The translations under genes and the position numbers were made by a program. Below the pieces are notes generated by a model that saw only the letters and a program-made list of their open reading frames with translations, was not told where the DNA came from and searched no databases. A stretch of DNA of 64,000 nucleotides from Cochleicola gelatinilyticus (GTDB lineage: Bacteria > Bacteroidota > Bacteroidia > Flavobacteriales > Flavobacteriaceae): assembly GCF_001637325.1 (NCBI RefSeq), contig NZ_LRXL01000045.1:124001-188000 (forward strand), written 5' to 3'. Below are positions 26,546 through 34,795 of this stretch, piece after piece; the first letter of the stretch is position 1, and each line of letters begins with the position of its first letter.

Positions 26546-26677
26546 ATGAAAAAACTTCTTAAATTATTTCTAGCAGGATGGGGTGCCAAAAAAATAGGGG
26601 GCGGAAAATGTGGCTGCATTGGCGTCGTAATTGTTTTCGTTATTTTATGGATTATACTGGGTTATTTTGGACTTTAA
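26546..26677 (+). CDS. 43-residue single-helix membrane protein
   Basis: ATG at 26546 gives a 43-residue protein starting MKKLLKLFLAGWGAKKIGGG, followed by a KCGC pair of cysteines and one hydrophobic helix (IGVVIVFVILWIILGYF). The N-terminal amphipathic basic part and Gly-rich hinge before the helix look non-random, and I believe similar mini-proteins exist in other flavobacteria. The function is unknown. It lies between the mscS gene and the OmpA lipoprotein gene and is too short to be detected by usual length cut-offs. Confidence 0.55.
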   Translation: MKKLLKLFLAGWGAKKIGGGKCGCIGVVIVFVILWIILGYFGL

Positions 26678-26842
26678 TTTAATGGTACTTGCCTAAATAA
26701 CAACTTTTTAGGTAAATATTTAGATTTTAAAAATTATATTCATGTAGTTCCTTTAACAAAAAAATAGGAACTCATTAACTTATAATTTTAAGTTCATTGA
26801 TGTTCTTTGTATCAAATAAACCATAACATAAATTCAACTAAA

Positions 26843-27697
26843 ATGAAAAAATTAATCTCACTATCCCTAATTTCTTTGGCACTTGTTTCAGCCTCATGTG
26901 TTTCGAAGAAAAAGTATGTCGAACTAGAAGGTCAATATAATGACACTCGTTCTAGCTTAGCTAAAACGCAACAAGAGAAAGAAGAAGCTGAAATGAAATT
27001 GGCTAAAATTGAAGAGCGAGTTGCCGATTACAATTCAAAAATTCAATCTCTTTCTGAAACAAATGCAGATCTTGACATGAATCGTCTTCAGAAATATGAG
27101 AATGTTGTTCTTTCTAAGAAGGACAAACAGCAAATGAATGCTGCTTTAGCTAATGTGGATCCTAATGAATTAGCGAAAGCAAGAACATTACAAGATTCAA
27201 TGAATCTTATTGTATCGTATAATCTTAAGAAAAACCTAGATAATAGTCTTATCGCAGATGGTGAAGAAGATGATATTCAAATTAATATTGATGAAACAGT
27301 AGTTATGATTACTGTGTCAGATAAACTTCTATTTAAGTCGGGAAGTTACCGATTAAATCCTAAAGCAAATAATTTGCTAGAGCGTTTAGCAAGTGTAATT
27401 AACAGCGAACCAGCAATGGAAGTAATGGTAGAAGGTCACACAGATGCTCAAACTGTAAAACAAGGTGCATCGGTTAAAGATAACTGGGATTTAAGTGTAC
27501 AGCGATCTACTGCGGTTATTAGAACCTTACAAGATAAATACAATGTAGCACCCGAGAAGTTAATTGCTGCTGGTCGTAGTAGTTACCATCCTTTAACCGA
27601 TAACGAATCTGCTGACAGTAGAGCTAAAAACAGAAGAACAAGAATTGTTATTCTTCCTAATTTAGATAAATTTTTAGCACTACTCTCTTCGAACTAG
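26843..27697 (+). CDS. OmpA-family lipoprotein, peptidoglycan-associated
   Basis: A 284-residue lipoprotein (lipobox region LVSASC) with a coiled-coil of about 60 residues (KTQQEKEEAEMKLAKIEERV), a linker, and a C-terminal OmpA domain. The OmpA domain has KLLFKSGSYRLNPKANN, VMVEGHTDAQ and NRRTRIVI, the motifs that bind diaminopimelate in peptidoglycan. It probably tethers the outer membrane to the cell wall. The start is the ATG at 26843; a longer frame from 26807 lacks a signal-like beginning. A strong terminator follows. Confidence 0.92.
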   Translation: MKKLISLSLISLALVSASCVSKKKYVELEGQYNDTRSSLAKTQQEKEEAEMKLAKIEERVADYNSKIQSLSETNADLDMNRLQKYENVVLSKKDKQQMNAALANVDPNELAKARTLQDSMNLIVSYNLKKNLDNSLIADGEEDDIQINIDETVVMITVSDKLLFKSGSYRLNPKANNLLERLASVINSEPAMEVMVEGHTDAQTVKQGASVKDNWDLSVQRSTAVIRTLQDKYNVAPEKLIAAGRSSYHPLTDNESADSRAKNRRTRIVILPNLDKFLALLSSN

Positions 27698-27722
27698 AAG
27701 TTAGTTCTATATAACATAATTT

Positions 27723-27754
27723 AAAAAGCGACTTTTAATTAAGTCGCTTTTTTT
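27723..27754 (+). terminator. rho-independent terminator
   Basis: A 12-bp stem (AAAAAGCGACTT with its complement) around a 6-base loop is followed by seven T residues. It ends the OmpA lipoprotein transcript. Confidence 0.88.
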
Positions 27755-27804
27755 ATGGCGTATAAAAATTTAAGTATCTTTATTAAAAATTATTCTAGCC
27801 CCAA

Positions 27805-28233
27805 ATGCGAATAGAAGATTCAAAATATAAGAGTCAATACGAAAAGAAGGTTTCCCTTCCTTCGGGAAATTATTATTTTTTTAAAAAGTTTGTTGTTGCC
27901 GAAATTAATGAAGGAATTCACTTTAACTGGGATGTAGCTGAAGTTGTAGTCAAAAAAGCTTATGAGCATTATGGCGAAAACTTAAAGGTAGCATACATTT
28001 CAAATCGTGTAAACGATTATACTATCAGCCCTCAAGATTGGCTCAATTTCTATAGAGAGCGGCATCGCCTCGAAGCTTTTGCAATTGTAGCCTACAATAA
28101 AAAAGGACTCATGGCCGTAGTTCTTGAAAAAATATTTTCTCAATCTATGTTACAAAAATTTAATTCTTTAGATAAAGCGGTAAATTGGGTGTTGACACTT
28201 AAGAAAGAGGAAAAATTAAATCAAGCTAAATAA
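27805..28233 (+). CDS. conserved-looking hypothetical cytoplasmic protein
   Basis: A 142-residue soluble protein of mixed alpha/beta pattern (NYYFFKKFVVAEI, LKVAYISNRV, AFAIVAYNKKGLMAVVLEKI). There is no signal or membrane segment. The alternation of strands and helices is reminiscent of STAS/SpoIIAA-like folds, but no motif proves it. A terminator immediately follows the stop codon, so it is a single-gene unit. Confidence 0.6.
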   Translation: MRIEDSKYKSQYEKKVSLPSGNYYFFKKFVVAEINEGIHFNWDVAEVVVKKAYEHYGENLKVAYISNRVNDYTISPQDWLNFYRERHRLEAFAIVAYNKKGLMAVVLEKIFSQSMLQKFNSLDKAVNWVLTLKKEEKLNQAK

Positions 28234-28234
28234 A

Positions 28235-28266
28235 AAAAACCTTCTTCGAAAACGAAGAAGGTTTTT
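28235..28266. terminator. bidirectional rho-independent terminator
   Basis: AAAACCTTCTTCG and its complement form a perfect stem around AAAA, with A- and T-tracts on the two sides. It lies between convergent genes. Confidence 0.9.
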
Positions 28267-28288
28267 ACTTTTGTGATAGTAAATGCTA

Positions 28289-29014
28289 TTATTTACTTGG
28301 AGGTGTACTCGGTCTCACTTCAATTTTACTAGGTAATGTTCTAGGATGCATTTTAAGTAGATCCACCACCAACTTTCCAATATCTTCAATTTGAATTTTC
28401 CAAGCCTCCTCCCCTTCTTCGGGTGAATTTCCGTTAAAGTGAGTAGAAACACTTCCTGGCATAATAGTACTTACTTTTATTTTGTCTTTTCTAAGATCAA
28501 GCATTGCAGCTTGGGTAAAACCAGTAACTCCAAATTTACTTGCATTATATGCTGCTCCTCCAGCAAAAAAGTTAGTACCCGCAAGACTTGAGATAGTAAT
28601 ATAATACCCTTCTTCCTTTTTTAATGCATTCACACTTGCTTTTAAAGTGTAAAAAACGCCTGTTAAGTTTGTTTCTATAGTTTCATTCCATTGTTCTACA
28701 GACAACTCATCAATAGATCCAAAATGCCCTAACCCTGCATTAGCAATTACAATATCCAATCTTCCAAACTCAGTTAAAACCTGTTGTACAGCTTTCTCTT
28801 GACTTTCAAAATTTCGAACATCCGCTTCAATTCCCATTGCTTTTCCAGTATCTGTGCCTGTGTTTAGTTTTGAAGCAGCATCATCTGCAGAAGATTTACT
28901 TCTACTTGTTACTGCCACATTAATACCTTGCTCCAATAAACTTTGTGCAATTCCAAAACCTATACCCTTACTTCCGCCGGTAATTAGCGCAACTTTTCCT
29001 CTTAAATTTTTCAT
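28289..29014 (-). CDS. short-chain dehydrogenase/reductase
   Basis: A 241-residue classical SDR. It has the nucleotide-binding motif TGGSKGIGFGIA, NAG (IANAGLG), an active-site Ser in ITISSLAG and YNASK with the catalytic Tyr and Lys. Residues SRSKSS after the second strand favour NADP(H). It resembles 3-oxoacyl-ACP reductases, but the substrate is not determinable. It ends in a Pro/Ser-rich tail (EVRPSTPPSK). Confidence 0.9.
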   Translation of the reverse strand: MKNLRGKVALITGGSKGIGFGIAQSLLEQGINVAVTSRSKSSADDAASKLNTGTDTGKAMGIEADVRNFESQEKAVQQVLTEFGRLDIVIANAGLGHFGSIDELSVEQWNETIETNLTGVFYTLKASVNALKKEEGYYITISSLAGTNFFAGGAAYNASKFGVTGFTQAAMLDLRKDKIKVSTIMPGSVSTHFNGNSPEEGEEAWKIQIEDIGKLVVDLLKMHPRTLPSKIEVRPSTPPSK

Positions 29015-29028
29015 GTTATTGTTTTACC

Positions 29029-29036
29029 CAAAGTTA
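29029..29036 (-). promoter_or_regulatory. -7 element of the SDR gene
   Basis: TAACTTTG on the minus strand matches TAnnTTTG and lies 14 bp upstream of the ATG at 29014. The -33 element is not clear. Confidence 0.35.
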
Positions 29037-29085
29037 CAAACGCAAACCAAGTTCGAGTCCTAAATTATCCTTAAATTTAACCCCT

Positions 29086-29700
29086 ATGCGTAGCTTTACT
29101 ATACTTATTTTCTCTTTTTTATTTCTGAATTTTTCTTCGGAAACTTCATCACCTCCAGAACTGGTCAACATTACATCATATAATTCTCAATTCGAATTTG
29201 AAATACGCTATGCCACTTCTGAAAATTTTATTGGTGAAATCTTATACGATTGCGCCGAATGTTTATTACAACCCGAAGTAGCACAAGCATTAGTAAAAGC
29301 TAACGAATACTTTTGTGAACGTGGCTACCGAATTAAATTATACGATTGCTACCGACCCTTAGACGTTCAAAAAAAAATGTGGGCAAAAGTACCACGCCCA
29401 ACCTATGTCGCCAATCCCTACGGAAAAGGGTCTATTCATAACAAAGGTGCGGCGGTCGACATGACGCTTGTTACTTTAGAAGGTTGTTATGTAGAAATGG
29501 GCAGCGATTATGATTATTTTGGACGGGAAGCACATATCGATAATTATAATTTTTCTGATGAAATCCTCGCTCATCGAAAATTACTGTTTGAAGGCATGCG
29601 AAATGTTGGTTTTAATACTATACGAACCGAATGGTGGCACTTTAGCTTTGGAAAGAGCTGGAAATACTCTACTTTAAATGAACCACTACCGTGCGATTAA
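29086..29700 (+). CDS. D-alanyl-D-alanine dipeptidase (VanX/DdpX-like, peptidase M15D)
   Basis: A 204-residue exported zinc peptidase. A signal-like hydrophobic N-terminus is followed by the family motifs LYDCYRPLDVQ (substrate Arg), SIHNKGAAVDMTL (zinc ligands His and Asp) and TEWWHF (catalytic Glu, zinc His). Homologs hydrolyse free D-Ala-D-Ala from peptidoglycan turnover; VanX itself does so in vancomycin resistance, but no vanH or vanA ligase gene is here, so recycling of cell wall dipeptide is more likely. It stands between two SDR genes. Confidence 0.9.
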   Translation: MRSFTILIFSFLFLNFSSETSSPPELVNITSYNSQFEFEIRYATSENFIGEILYDCAECLLQPEVAQALVKANEYFCERGYRIKLYDCYRPLDVQKKMWAKVPRPTYVANPYGKGSIHNKGAAVDMTLVTLEGCYVEMGSDYDYFGREAHIDNYNFSDEILAHRKLLFEGMRNVGFNTIRTEWWHFSFGKSWKYSTLNEPLPCD

Positions 29701-29763
29701 TTTAGCACTCTCTTAATACCTTTTCGTACTGCTCTTTTGTAACTTTAAATAAAACAAAAAGGT

Positions 29764-30504
29764 ATGAAAAATAAAACTGTTATTATAACCGGAGCAGGTT
29801 CTGGTTTGGGAAAAGCAATTGCTCTTCGATTCGCTAAAGAACATGCCAACGTAGTGGTTTCAGATATTGATGAAGAAAATGCGAAAAAAGTAGTTTCAGA
29901 AATTGAGAAAAATAAGGGTACAGCAACCTTTATTAAAGCGGATACCTCTAATCCTAAAGATTGTGAAAGTTTGGTTAAGCAAACTGTTTCAAAATACGGT
30001 TCGTTGCATTACGCTGTAAATAATGCAGGTATTGGGGGAGAAATGGCAAAAACAGCTGATTACCCATTAGACAGTTGGGAAAAAGTAATTGCTATTAATT
30101 TAAGTGGTGTCCTGTACGGATGTAAATTTCAAATTCCCGAAATTATAAAATCCGGTGGTGGCGCCATTGTAAATATGGCTTCGATTCTGGGAAGTGTGGG
30201 TAGCGCAAATTCCGTTGCTTATGTTGCAGCTAAGCATGGCGTGGTAGGACTTACCAAAACAGCAGCATTAGAATATGCTACAGAAAACGTTCGAATAAAC
30301 TCGGTGGGTCCAGGATATATTAAAACACCGCTTTTAGATCAAATTGATGAGGAACAAAAAGAACAATTAGTCGCCTTACATCCCGTAGGAAGACTCGGAA
30401 AGCCCGAAGAAGTTGCTAATATGGTATTTTGGCTCTGTTCCGATGAAGCTAGTTTTGTAACTGGATCGTATTATACAGTGGATGGTGGTTATACTGCACA
30501 ATAA
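29764..30504 (+). CDS. SDR family oxidoreductase
   Basis: A 246-residue classical SDR with TGAGSGLGKAIA, a DIDEEN stretch after the second strand that suggests NAD(H), NNAGIGG, active-site Ser in NMASILG, YVAAK, and the C-terminal GSYYTVDGGYTAQ typical of glucose-1-dehydrogenase-like members. The substrate is unknown. It has its own short upstream region and a hairpin downstream. Confidence 0.9.
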   Translation: MKNKTVIITGAGSGLGKAIALRFAKEHANVVVSDIDEENAKKVVSEIEKNKGTATFIKADTSNPKDCESLVKQTVSKYGSLHYAVNNAGIGGEMAKTADYPLDSWEKVIAINLSGVLYGCKFQIPEIIKSGGGAIVNMASILGSVGSANSVAYVAAKHGVVGLTKTAALEYATENVRINSVGPGYIKTPLLDQIDEEQKEQLVALHPVGRLGKPEEVANMVFWLCSDEASFVTGSYYTVDGGYTAQ

Positions 30505-30527
30505 AATTTATAAAGATAACTTCATAT

Positions 30528-31433
30528 TTAACCTTCCTGTTTAGGAGGGTTATTTCTAAATTTTATGGGAATAGCATCTTCCGTTCCGTAGATCTTTAGT
30601 TCTTTAATGTCTGCGGGTAAATTGAATTTCTTTTCAACCAATCCGTTTTTCACCTTTTGAATCACACGCCCTCGAAGAACTCTTGAAGCCTTTCGGTAGT
30701 CTAACGTATCTACCCAGAAGAAAACCTTTAGATTTACGGTGCTTGCAGCTAGTTCGTCTTCAATCACAAAGTTTTCATGAACATCATCTTGAATAATTTC
30801 TTCATGTTCATTTAAAATATTTTGTATGAGTTGTTTTGCTCCTTCTATGTCATCTTCGTACCCAATTCCAACTACGAAATCAACACGATAATAGCCATCT
30901 GCGGTATAATTTTCGACCGGTTCGGTTAATACATCACTGTTGGGAATGTAAATATCTCGCCCGTCCGGAGTCTTAATGTGTGAATACCGAAAGTTTAAAG
31001 CTTTTACCTTTCCGAAGATATCCCCGATTTTAATGGTATCATTGATATTAAATGGTCGGTTGAATGCCAAAATAATCCCTGCTAAAAAGTTCTTTCCAAT
31101 GTCTTGAAAAGCAAACCCTAGAACGATTGCTGCTCCACCAGCAGCAGTAAGCAATCCAGTTGCAATACCACTCAACCCAGCAGCTTCTAATGCCAGCATG
31201 ATCGTTATAATTATGAGAACTGTTTTAATAGCTTGAGCGAGAAACCGAGCCATTAAAGGATCTTCAGCTTTTTTTAAAATTCTTCTTTTGTAAATATTAG
31301 TGATAAACTGGGCGATAAGAAATCCAGCGATTATTATAAATATCCCCAGTGCGATTCTCGGTAATAATTCTAGAAAATTCTGATAATAGGTTTCAACAGA
31401 TTCAGAAATAGTTTCGGCAGGACTTTGTTGCAA
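30528..31433 (-). CDS. mechanosensitive channel, MscS family
   Basis: A 301-residue MscS-type channel: first helix at about residues 24-45, pore helix with GLLTAAGGAAIVLGFAFQDI, beta domain with FNINDTIKIGDIFGKV and IYIPNSDVLTEPVENY, and a C-terminal domain. It is a second copy of the type encoded at 25582. The start is a TTG at 31433: a stop codon lies 12 nt upstream in frame and the next ATG is after the first helix. It faces the SDR gene, and its stop codon lies inside that gene's terminator hairpin. Confidence 0.9.
   Translation of the reverse strand: MQQSPAETISESVETYYQNFLELLPRIALGIFIIIAGFLIAQFITNIYKRRILKKAEDPLMARFLAQAIKTVLIIITIMLALEAAGLSGIATGLLTAAGGAAIVLGFAFQDIGKNFLAGIILAFNRPFNINDTIKIGDIFGKVKALNFRYSHIKTPDGRDIYIPNSDVLTEPVENYTADGYYRVDFVVGIGYEDDIEGAKQLIQNILNEHEEIIQDDVHENFVIEDELAASTVNLKVFFWVDTLDYRKASRVLRGRVIQKVKNGLVEKKFNLPADIKELKIYGTEDAIPIKFRNNPPKQEG
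30530..30555 (+). terminator. hairpin terminator overlapping the mscS 3' end
   Basis: AACCTTCCT-GTTT-AGGAGGGTT forms a 9-bp stem (one G-T pair) followed by ATTT. It ends the plus-strand SDR transcript and lies within the last codons of the minus-strand channel gene. Confidence 0.5.
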
Positions 31434-31467
31434 GGTAACTTTGTTTTAGTGGATTTCTTAAAGATAC

Positions 31468-31496
31468 AAAGGGAATCGTTTTTCCGACTCCCTTTG
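31468..31496 (-). terminator. hairpin after the M16 protease gene
   Basis: On the minus strand AAAGGGAGTCG pairs with CGATTCCCTTT (one G-U pair) around a 6-base loop, and is followed by TGTATCTTT. The imperfect T-run also resembles a TATCTTTA -7 element for the downstream channel gene. Confidence 0.5.
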
Positions 31497-31519
31497 CATA
31501 CTAAATTATTGCTAAATTT

Positions 31520-34357
31520 TTACTGAACTGGGTTTCCGTAAATGTCTAATTCTATCACTTTTTTACCAAACTTCTTCACTTCGGAAAACTGTGTGGCTTT
31601 GTCGCCAACTACTACATACACAAAAGTCTCTTCAGGCATGTAGGTGTCGATCACACTTTTAAAATCATCTAACGTCATTTTCTGAAGCATTTCCTGCTCT
31701 TTGTTTATATAATCGATTGGTTTATTATACTGGCTAATCGCCTCAAGAATATTCAGTTTCGCATTTAATGATTCGTAATTTCGAGTATTTTGTTTGATAA
31801 TCTTATTCTTTGTCAATGCTACATCTTCTTCAGTAAAACCTGATCCATAAGCATTTACCATATCTCTAATAATTTTTAGTGACGCTAGTGTTGCATTTGC
31901 TCTCACACTACTACTAATGGTAAAGGGTGCAACATCGGTACGATTAGGAATACGAGAATAAGCTCCATAAGTATACCCTTTTTGAATTCGAAGGGTTTGA
32001 AATAATCGCCCGCTAGACCCACCGCCAAGAATTTCATTTGCAAATCCAAGTTTAGCAGCGTTCGGATCGTTCGCAGAAAGCGCTAGATTTCCAATATATA
32101 AAACCGATTGTTTAGCATCAGGCACATCGATAAAATAAACCACGCTTTCTGGGTTAATTTCGGGTAGTTGTTGTTTTGGAATGGTGATTTCCTCCCCTTT
32201 CCAAGTATCGGATAGCCCTTTTAAAGCATCTTGTACACGTGATTTAGAAATATTACCAGCCACATGAAAATTGGAAGCTTTTGGTGAAACTGTGGTATAA
32301 AATTCTTTCACGTCCTCGAGTGTAAAATTCTTATTAGATGCTAATGTTCCGCTAACAGGTACTCCATAGATATGATCATCTCCATATACTAATTTATTAA
32401 AGTTAATCGACGCAATCGCCGTAGGGTTAGCTTCACGCCCTTTTAAATTAGTTTCAGTTTCTTGTTTTAAGCGATTAAATTCTTTTTCATCCCAACGTGG
32501 CTGAAGTAACATTTCTTCCACAATAGCCAAGGTCTCTTCAAAATTTCGAGTTAGGCAACTTCCAGAAATGGTTATACCTTCTAATCCGCCAGATATACGC
32601 AGACTTGACCCTAACAACCCGATAGCCTCCTCCAGTTCTGCTGGAGTTTTAGTAGCCGTACCTTCGTTCATAAGGTCGGCTGTAAAGGTAGCCAGCCCTG
32701 CTTTGTCTTTGGTATCTAAACGATGACCCCCATCGATCGTAATACTAAATGTTACCAATGGTAATTCATTGTTTTCAATACCGTAGATATTCATTCCGTT
32801 TGAAGTTTCTGCTTGCCATATTTCGGGCATTTTAAATAGGGGTGCATCTCCATATTCGGGTTCAGAACGGTCGTACTTTGAAGGTGTTTTTTCGTATTCA
32901 GCTTCTTCTCCCTGTGCTACCTCTTCGTTGGCTTTCATAGCGGTAATTTCTTCCTGCCAAACGGTAGCCTCTGTAGCATTGGCTACTGCAAGTTCTTTAG
33001 CTCCATTAGGAACTACACTCGTCATGACATAGTTTTTATCTTTCAGATAGGTGTTGTACACCCGCATAATATCTTCCCGAGATACCTCCTGAATAAATTT
33101 CGCACGCTTCGTGATAAAACCTGGATCGTTTCCGAATTCATTATCCTGCACCAACTGAAACGCTTTGTTCAATACTGTAGAAACTCCATAATATAATTGA
33201 GTTTCTTGTTCTGCTTTAATACGTTGTAATTCGTTGTCTGTAAATCCGTTTTCTTCAAAATCTGTTAATCCTTCTACAACTGCATTTTTTACGTCGTTTA
33301 AAGAAACACCCTCATTGGCGCGCACCCTAATTATGAATTCTCCTGCAATTTCGTTACTGCTCTGATAGGTCCCTACATTGGGTGCAAGTTTATTTTCTTC
33401 AACTATTTTGGTATATAATGGTGCTTTTTTACTTCCACTTAATAATTGTCCAAGAATTTCTAAGGCATACACATCTTTATTGTATTCTTCTACCGAAGGG
33501 AATACCATTCGAAGTTCTGGGAGTTTTGCAAAATTATCTTCAAAATACAATGATTTCGTCTCACTCAATGTAACGGGTTGTGCTTCTAACATTGGCACTT
33601 CTGGTCCAGAAGGAATTTCTCCAAACCATTGTTGCACCAACTCTTTTGTTTTTTGAATATTGATATCTCCAGCAATAACCAAAGAAGCATTTGCTGCACC
33701 ATAATACGCTTTGTAAAATTCTTTAACGTCCTCTAGGGTGGCTGCTTGAAGGTCGGGCAATGCACCAATTACGGTCCAGCTATAAGGATGTCCTTCTGGA
33801 TACAAATTTTTTCTAATTATTTCGTCGGTATAGCCATATGGAGAATTGTCCACACGTTGTCTTTTTTCGTTCTTTACAACTTGTTTTTCGCGTTCTAAAG
33901 CTGCTTCAGTTACTGTATTAATCATGTATCCTAATCGGTCGCTATCAATCCAAAGAATTTTTTCGAATGCGTCTTTTGGCACCACTTCATAATAAACGGT
34001 ACCATCACTCCAAGTTCCTCCGTTACGACTTCCACCCCACTCTGGAATCATTTTACGATTGGCACCAACAGGCACATTTTCAGAATCGTTAAAAGACATG
34101 TGTTCGAAAAAATGAGCAAATCCAGTTTTTCCAGGTTTTTCTCTATTAGAACCTACGTGTACCATAGTTGCTACAGCCACAATAGGATCACTGGTGTCTT
34201 TGTGAAGTATTACTTCTAGACCATTATCCAGCACAAATTTTTCATAATCTAAAGTGAATTCGGTTTTTGTTTCTTTTGTTTCCGAAGAAGTATTTTCTGA
34301 ACAAGAAGAAACCGCAAGTACCAATGCGGAGATACATAGGCTCGATAAAAATTTCAT
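31520..34357 (-). CDS. lipoprotein M16 zinc metalloprotease (two-domain)
   Basis: A 945-residue M16 (pitrilysin/processing peptidase) protease with a lipoprotein signal (lipobox LAVSSC). The active N-terminal half has the inverted zinc motif HFFEH and a downstream Glu in ALEREKQVVKNE; the C-terminal half is the usual inactive M16 repeat without the motif. Such proteins form a clam-like chamber and degrade peptides in the periplasm or at the surface. The fusion of active and inactive halves in one chain is normal in Bacteroidetes. It is monocistronic. Confidence 0.93.
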   Translation of the reverse strand: MKFLSSLCISALVLAVSSCSENTSSETKETKTEFTLDYEKFVLDNGLEVILHKDTSDPIVAVATMVHVGSNREKPGKTGFAHFFEHMSFNDSENVPVGANRKMIPEWGGSRNGGTWSDGTVYYEVVPKDAFEKILWIDSDRLGYMINTVTEAALEREKQVVKNEKRQRVDNSPYGYTDEIIRKNLYPEGHPYSWTVIGALPDLQAATLEDVKEFYKAYYGAANASLVIAGDINIQKTKELVQQWFGEIPSGPEVPMLEAQPVTLSETKSLYFEDNFAKLPELRMVFPSVEEYNKDVYALEILGQLLSGSKKAPLYTKIVEENKLAPNVGTYQSSNEIAGEFIIRVRANEGVSLNDVKNAVVEGLTDFEENGFTDNELQRIKAEQETQLYYGVSTVLNKAFQLVQDNEFGNDPGFITKRAKFIQEVSREDIMRVYNTYLKDKNYVMTSVVPNGAKELAVANATEATVWQEEITAMKANEEVAQGEEAEYEKTPSKYDRSEPEYGDAPLFKMPEIWQAETSNGMNIYGIENNELPLVTFSITIDGGHRLDTKDKAGLATFTADLMNEGTATKTPAELEEAIGLLGSSLRISGGLEGITISGSCLTRNFEETLAIVEEMLLQPRWDEKEFNRLKQETETNLKGREANPTAIASINFNKLVYGDDHIYGVPVSGTLASNKNFTLEDVKEFYTTVSPKASNFHVAGNISKSRVQDALKGLSDTWKGEEITIPKQQLPEINPESVVYFIDVPDAKQSVLYIGNLALSANDPNAAKLGFANEILGGGSSGRLFQTLRIQKGYTYGAYSRIPNRTDVAPFTISSSVRANATLASLKIIRDMVNAYGSGFTEEDVALTKNKIIKQNTRNYESLNAKLNILEAISQYNKPIDYINKEQEMLQKMTLDDFKSVIDTYMPEETFVYVVVGDKATQFSEVKKFGKKVIELDIYGNPVQ

Positions 34358-34441
34358 AGGTGTTGGTTTTTAAAAAATTGTATGGTCGTCAAGATACTGT
34401 CTTTTCTCTAAAAATCTCTCTTAAATTATCTGTAAATTGAA

Positions 34442-34470
34442 TTGTATTAACAGTAGGGGCTTTATCTTTG
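34442..34470 (+). promoter_or_regulatory. promoter of the DUF3817-MscS operon
   Basis: TTG (34442-34444) and TATCTTTG (34463-34470) are spaced by 18 bp, a full match to the flavobacterial TTG/TAnnTTTG consensus. The first ATG is about 44 bp downstream. Confidence 0.6.
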
Positions 34471-34513
34471 CACCCGAAAATACGATGATAACACGCTTAT
34501 ATTTATAGTCATT

Positions 34514-34795
34514 ATGAACGCAACGTTAAAAACTTTTAAAATCATAAGTTTTCTTGAAGCCATTTCTTTTTTAGTTCTTTTAGGTATTGCCATGCCTTTA
34601 AAATATATATGGGAGTTACCACAAATGGTTCAAGTTGTAGGAATGGCGCATGGGGTACTTTTCTTATTGTATATTGCAGGTGCCGTTTATGTAAGTCAAA
34701 TATTACAATGGAGTACCAAAACGTTACTAATTGTTCTGGCTTGTTCTGTTATTCCATTTGGTCCTTTTTATGCAGAACGTAAATACTTACCATGA
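34514..34795 (+). CDS. DUF3817 membrane protein
   Basis: A 93-residue membrane protein with three hydrophobic helices. Conserved-looking features of DUF3817 are the N-terminal FKIISFLEAISFLVLL, the PLKY motif, the GMAHG motif in the second helix, and IPFGPFYAERKY at the end. The function of this family is unknown. Its last codons overlap the start of the MscS gene by 4 bp (ATGA), so translational coupling is likely. Confidence 0.85.
   Translation: MNATLKTFKIISFLEAISFLVLLGIAMPLKYIWELPQMVQVVGMAHGVLFLLYIAGAVYVSQILQWSTKTLLIVLACSVIPFGPFYAERKYLP

Noticed and set aside
29086-29700. Vancomycin resistance determinant (vanX)
   Set aside because: No vanH, vanA/B or vanRS genes are present. The enzyme is of the DdpX/VanX family but is more likely used in dipeptide recycling.
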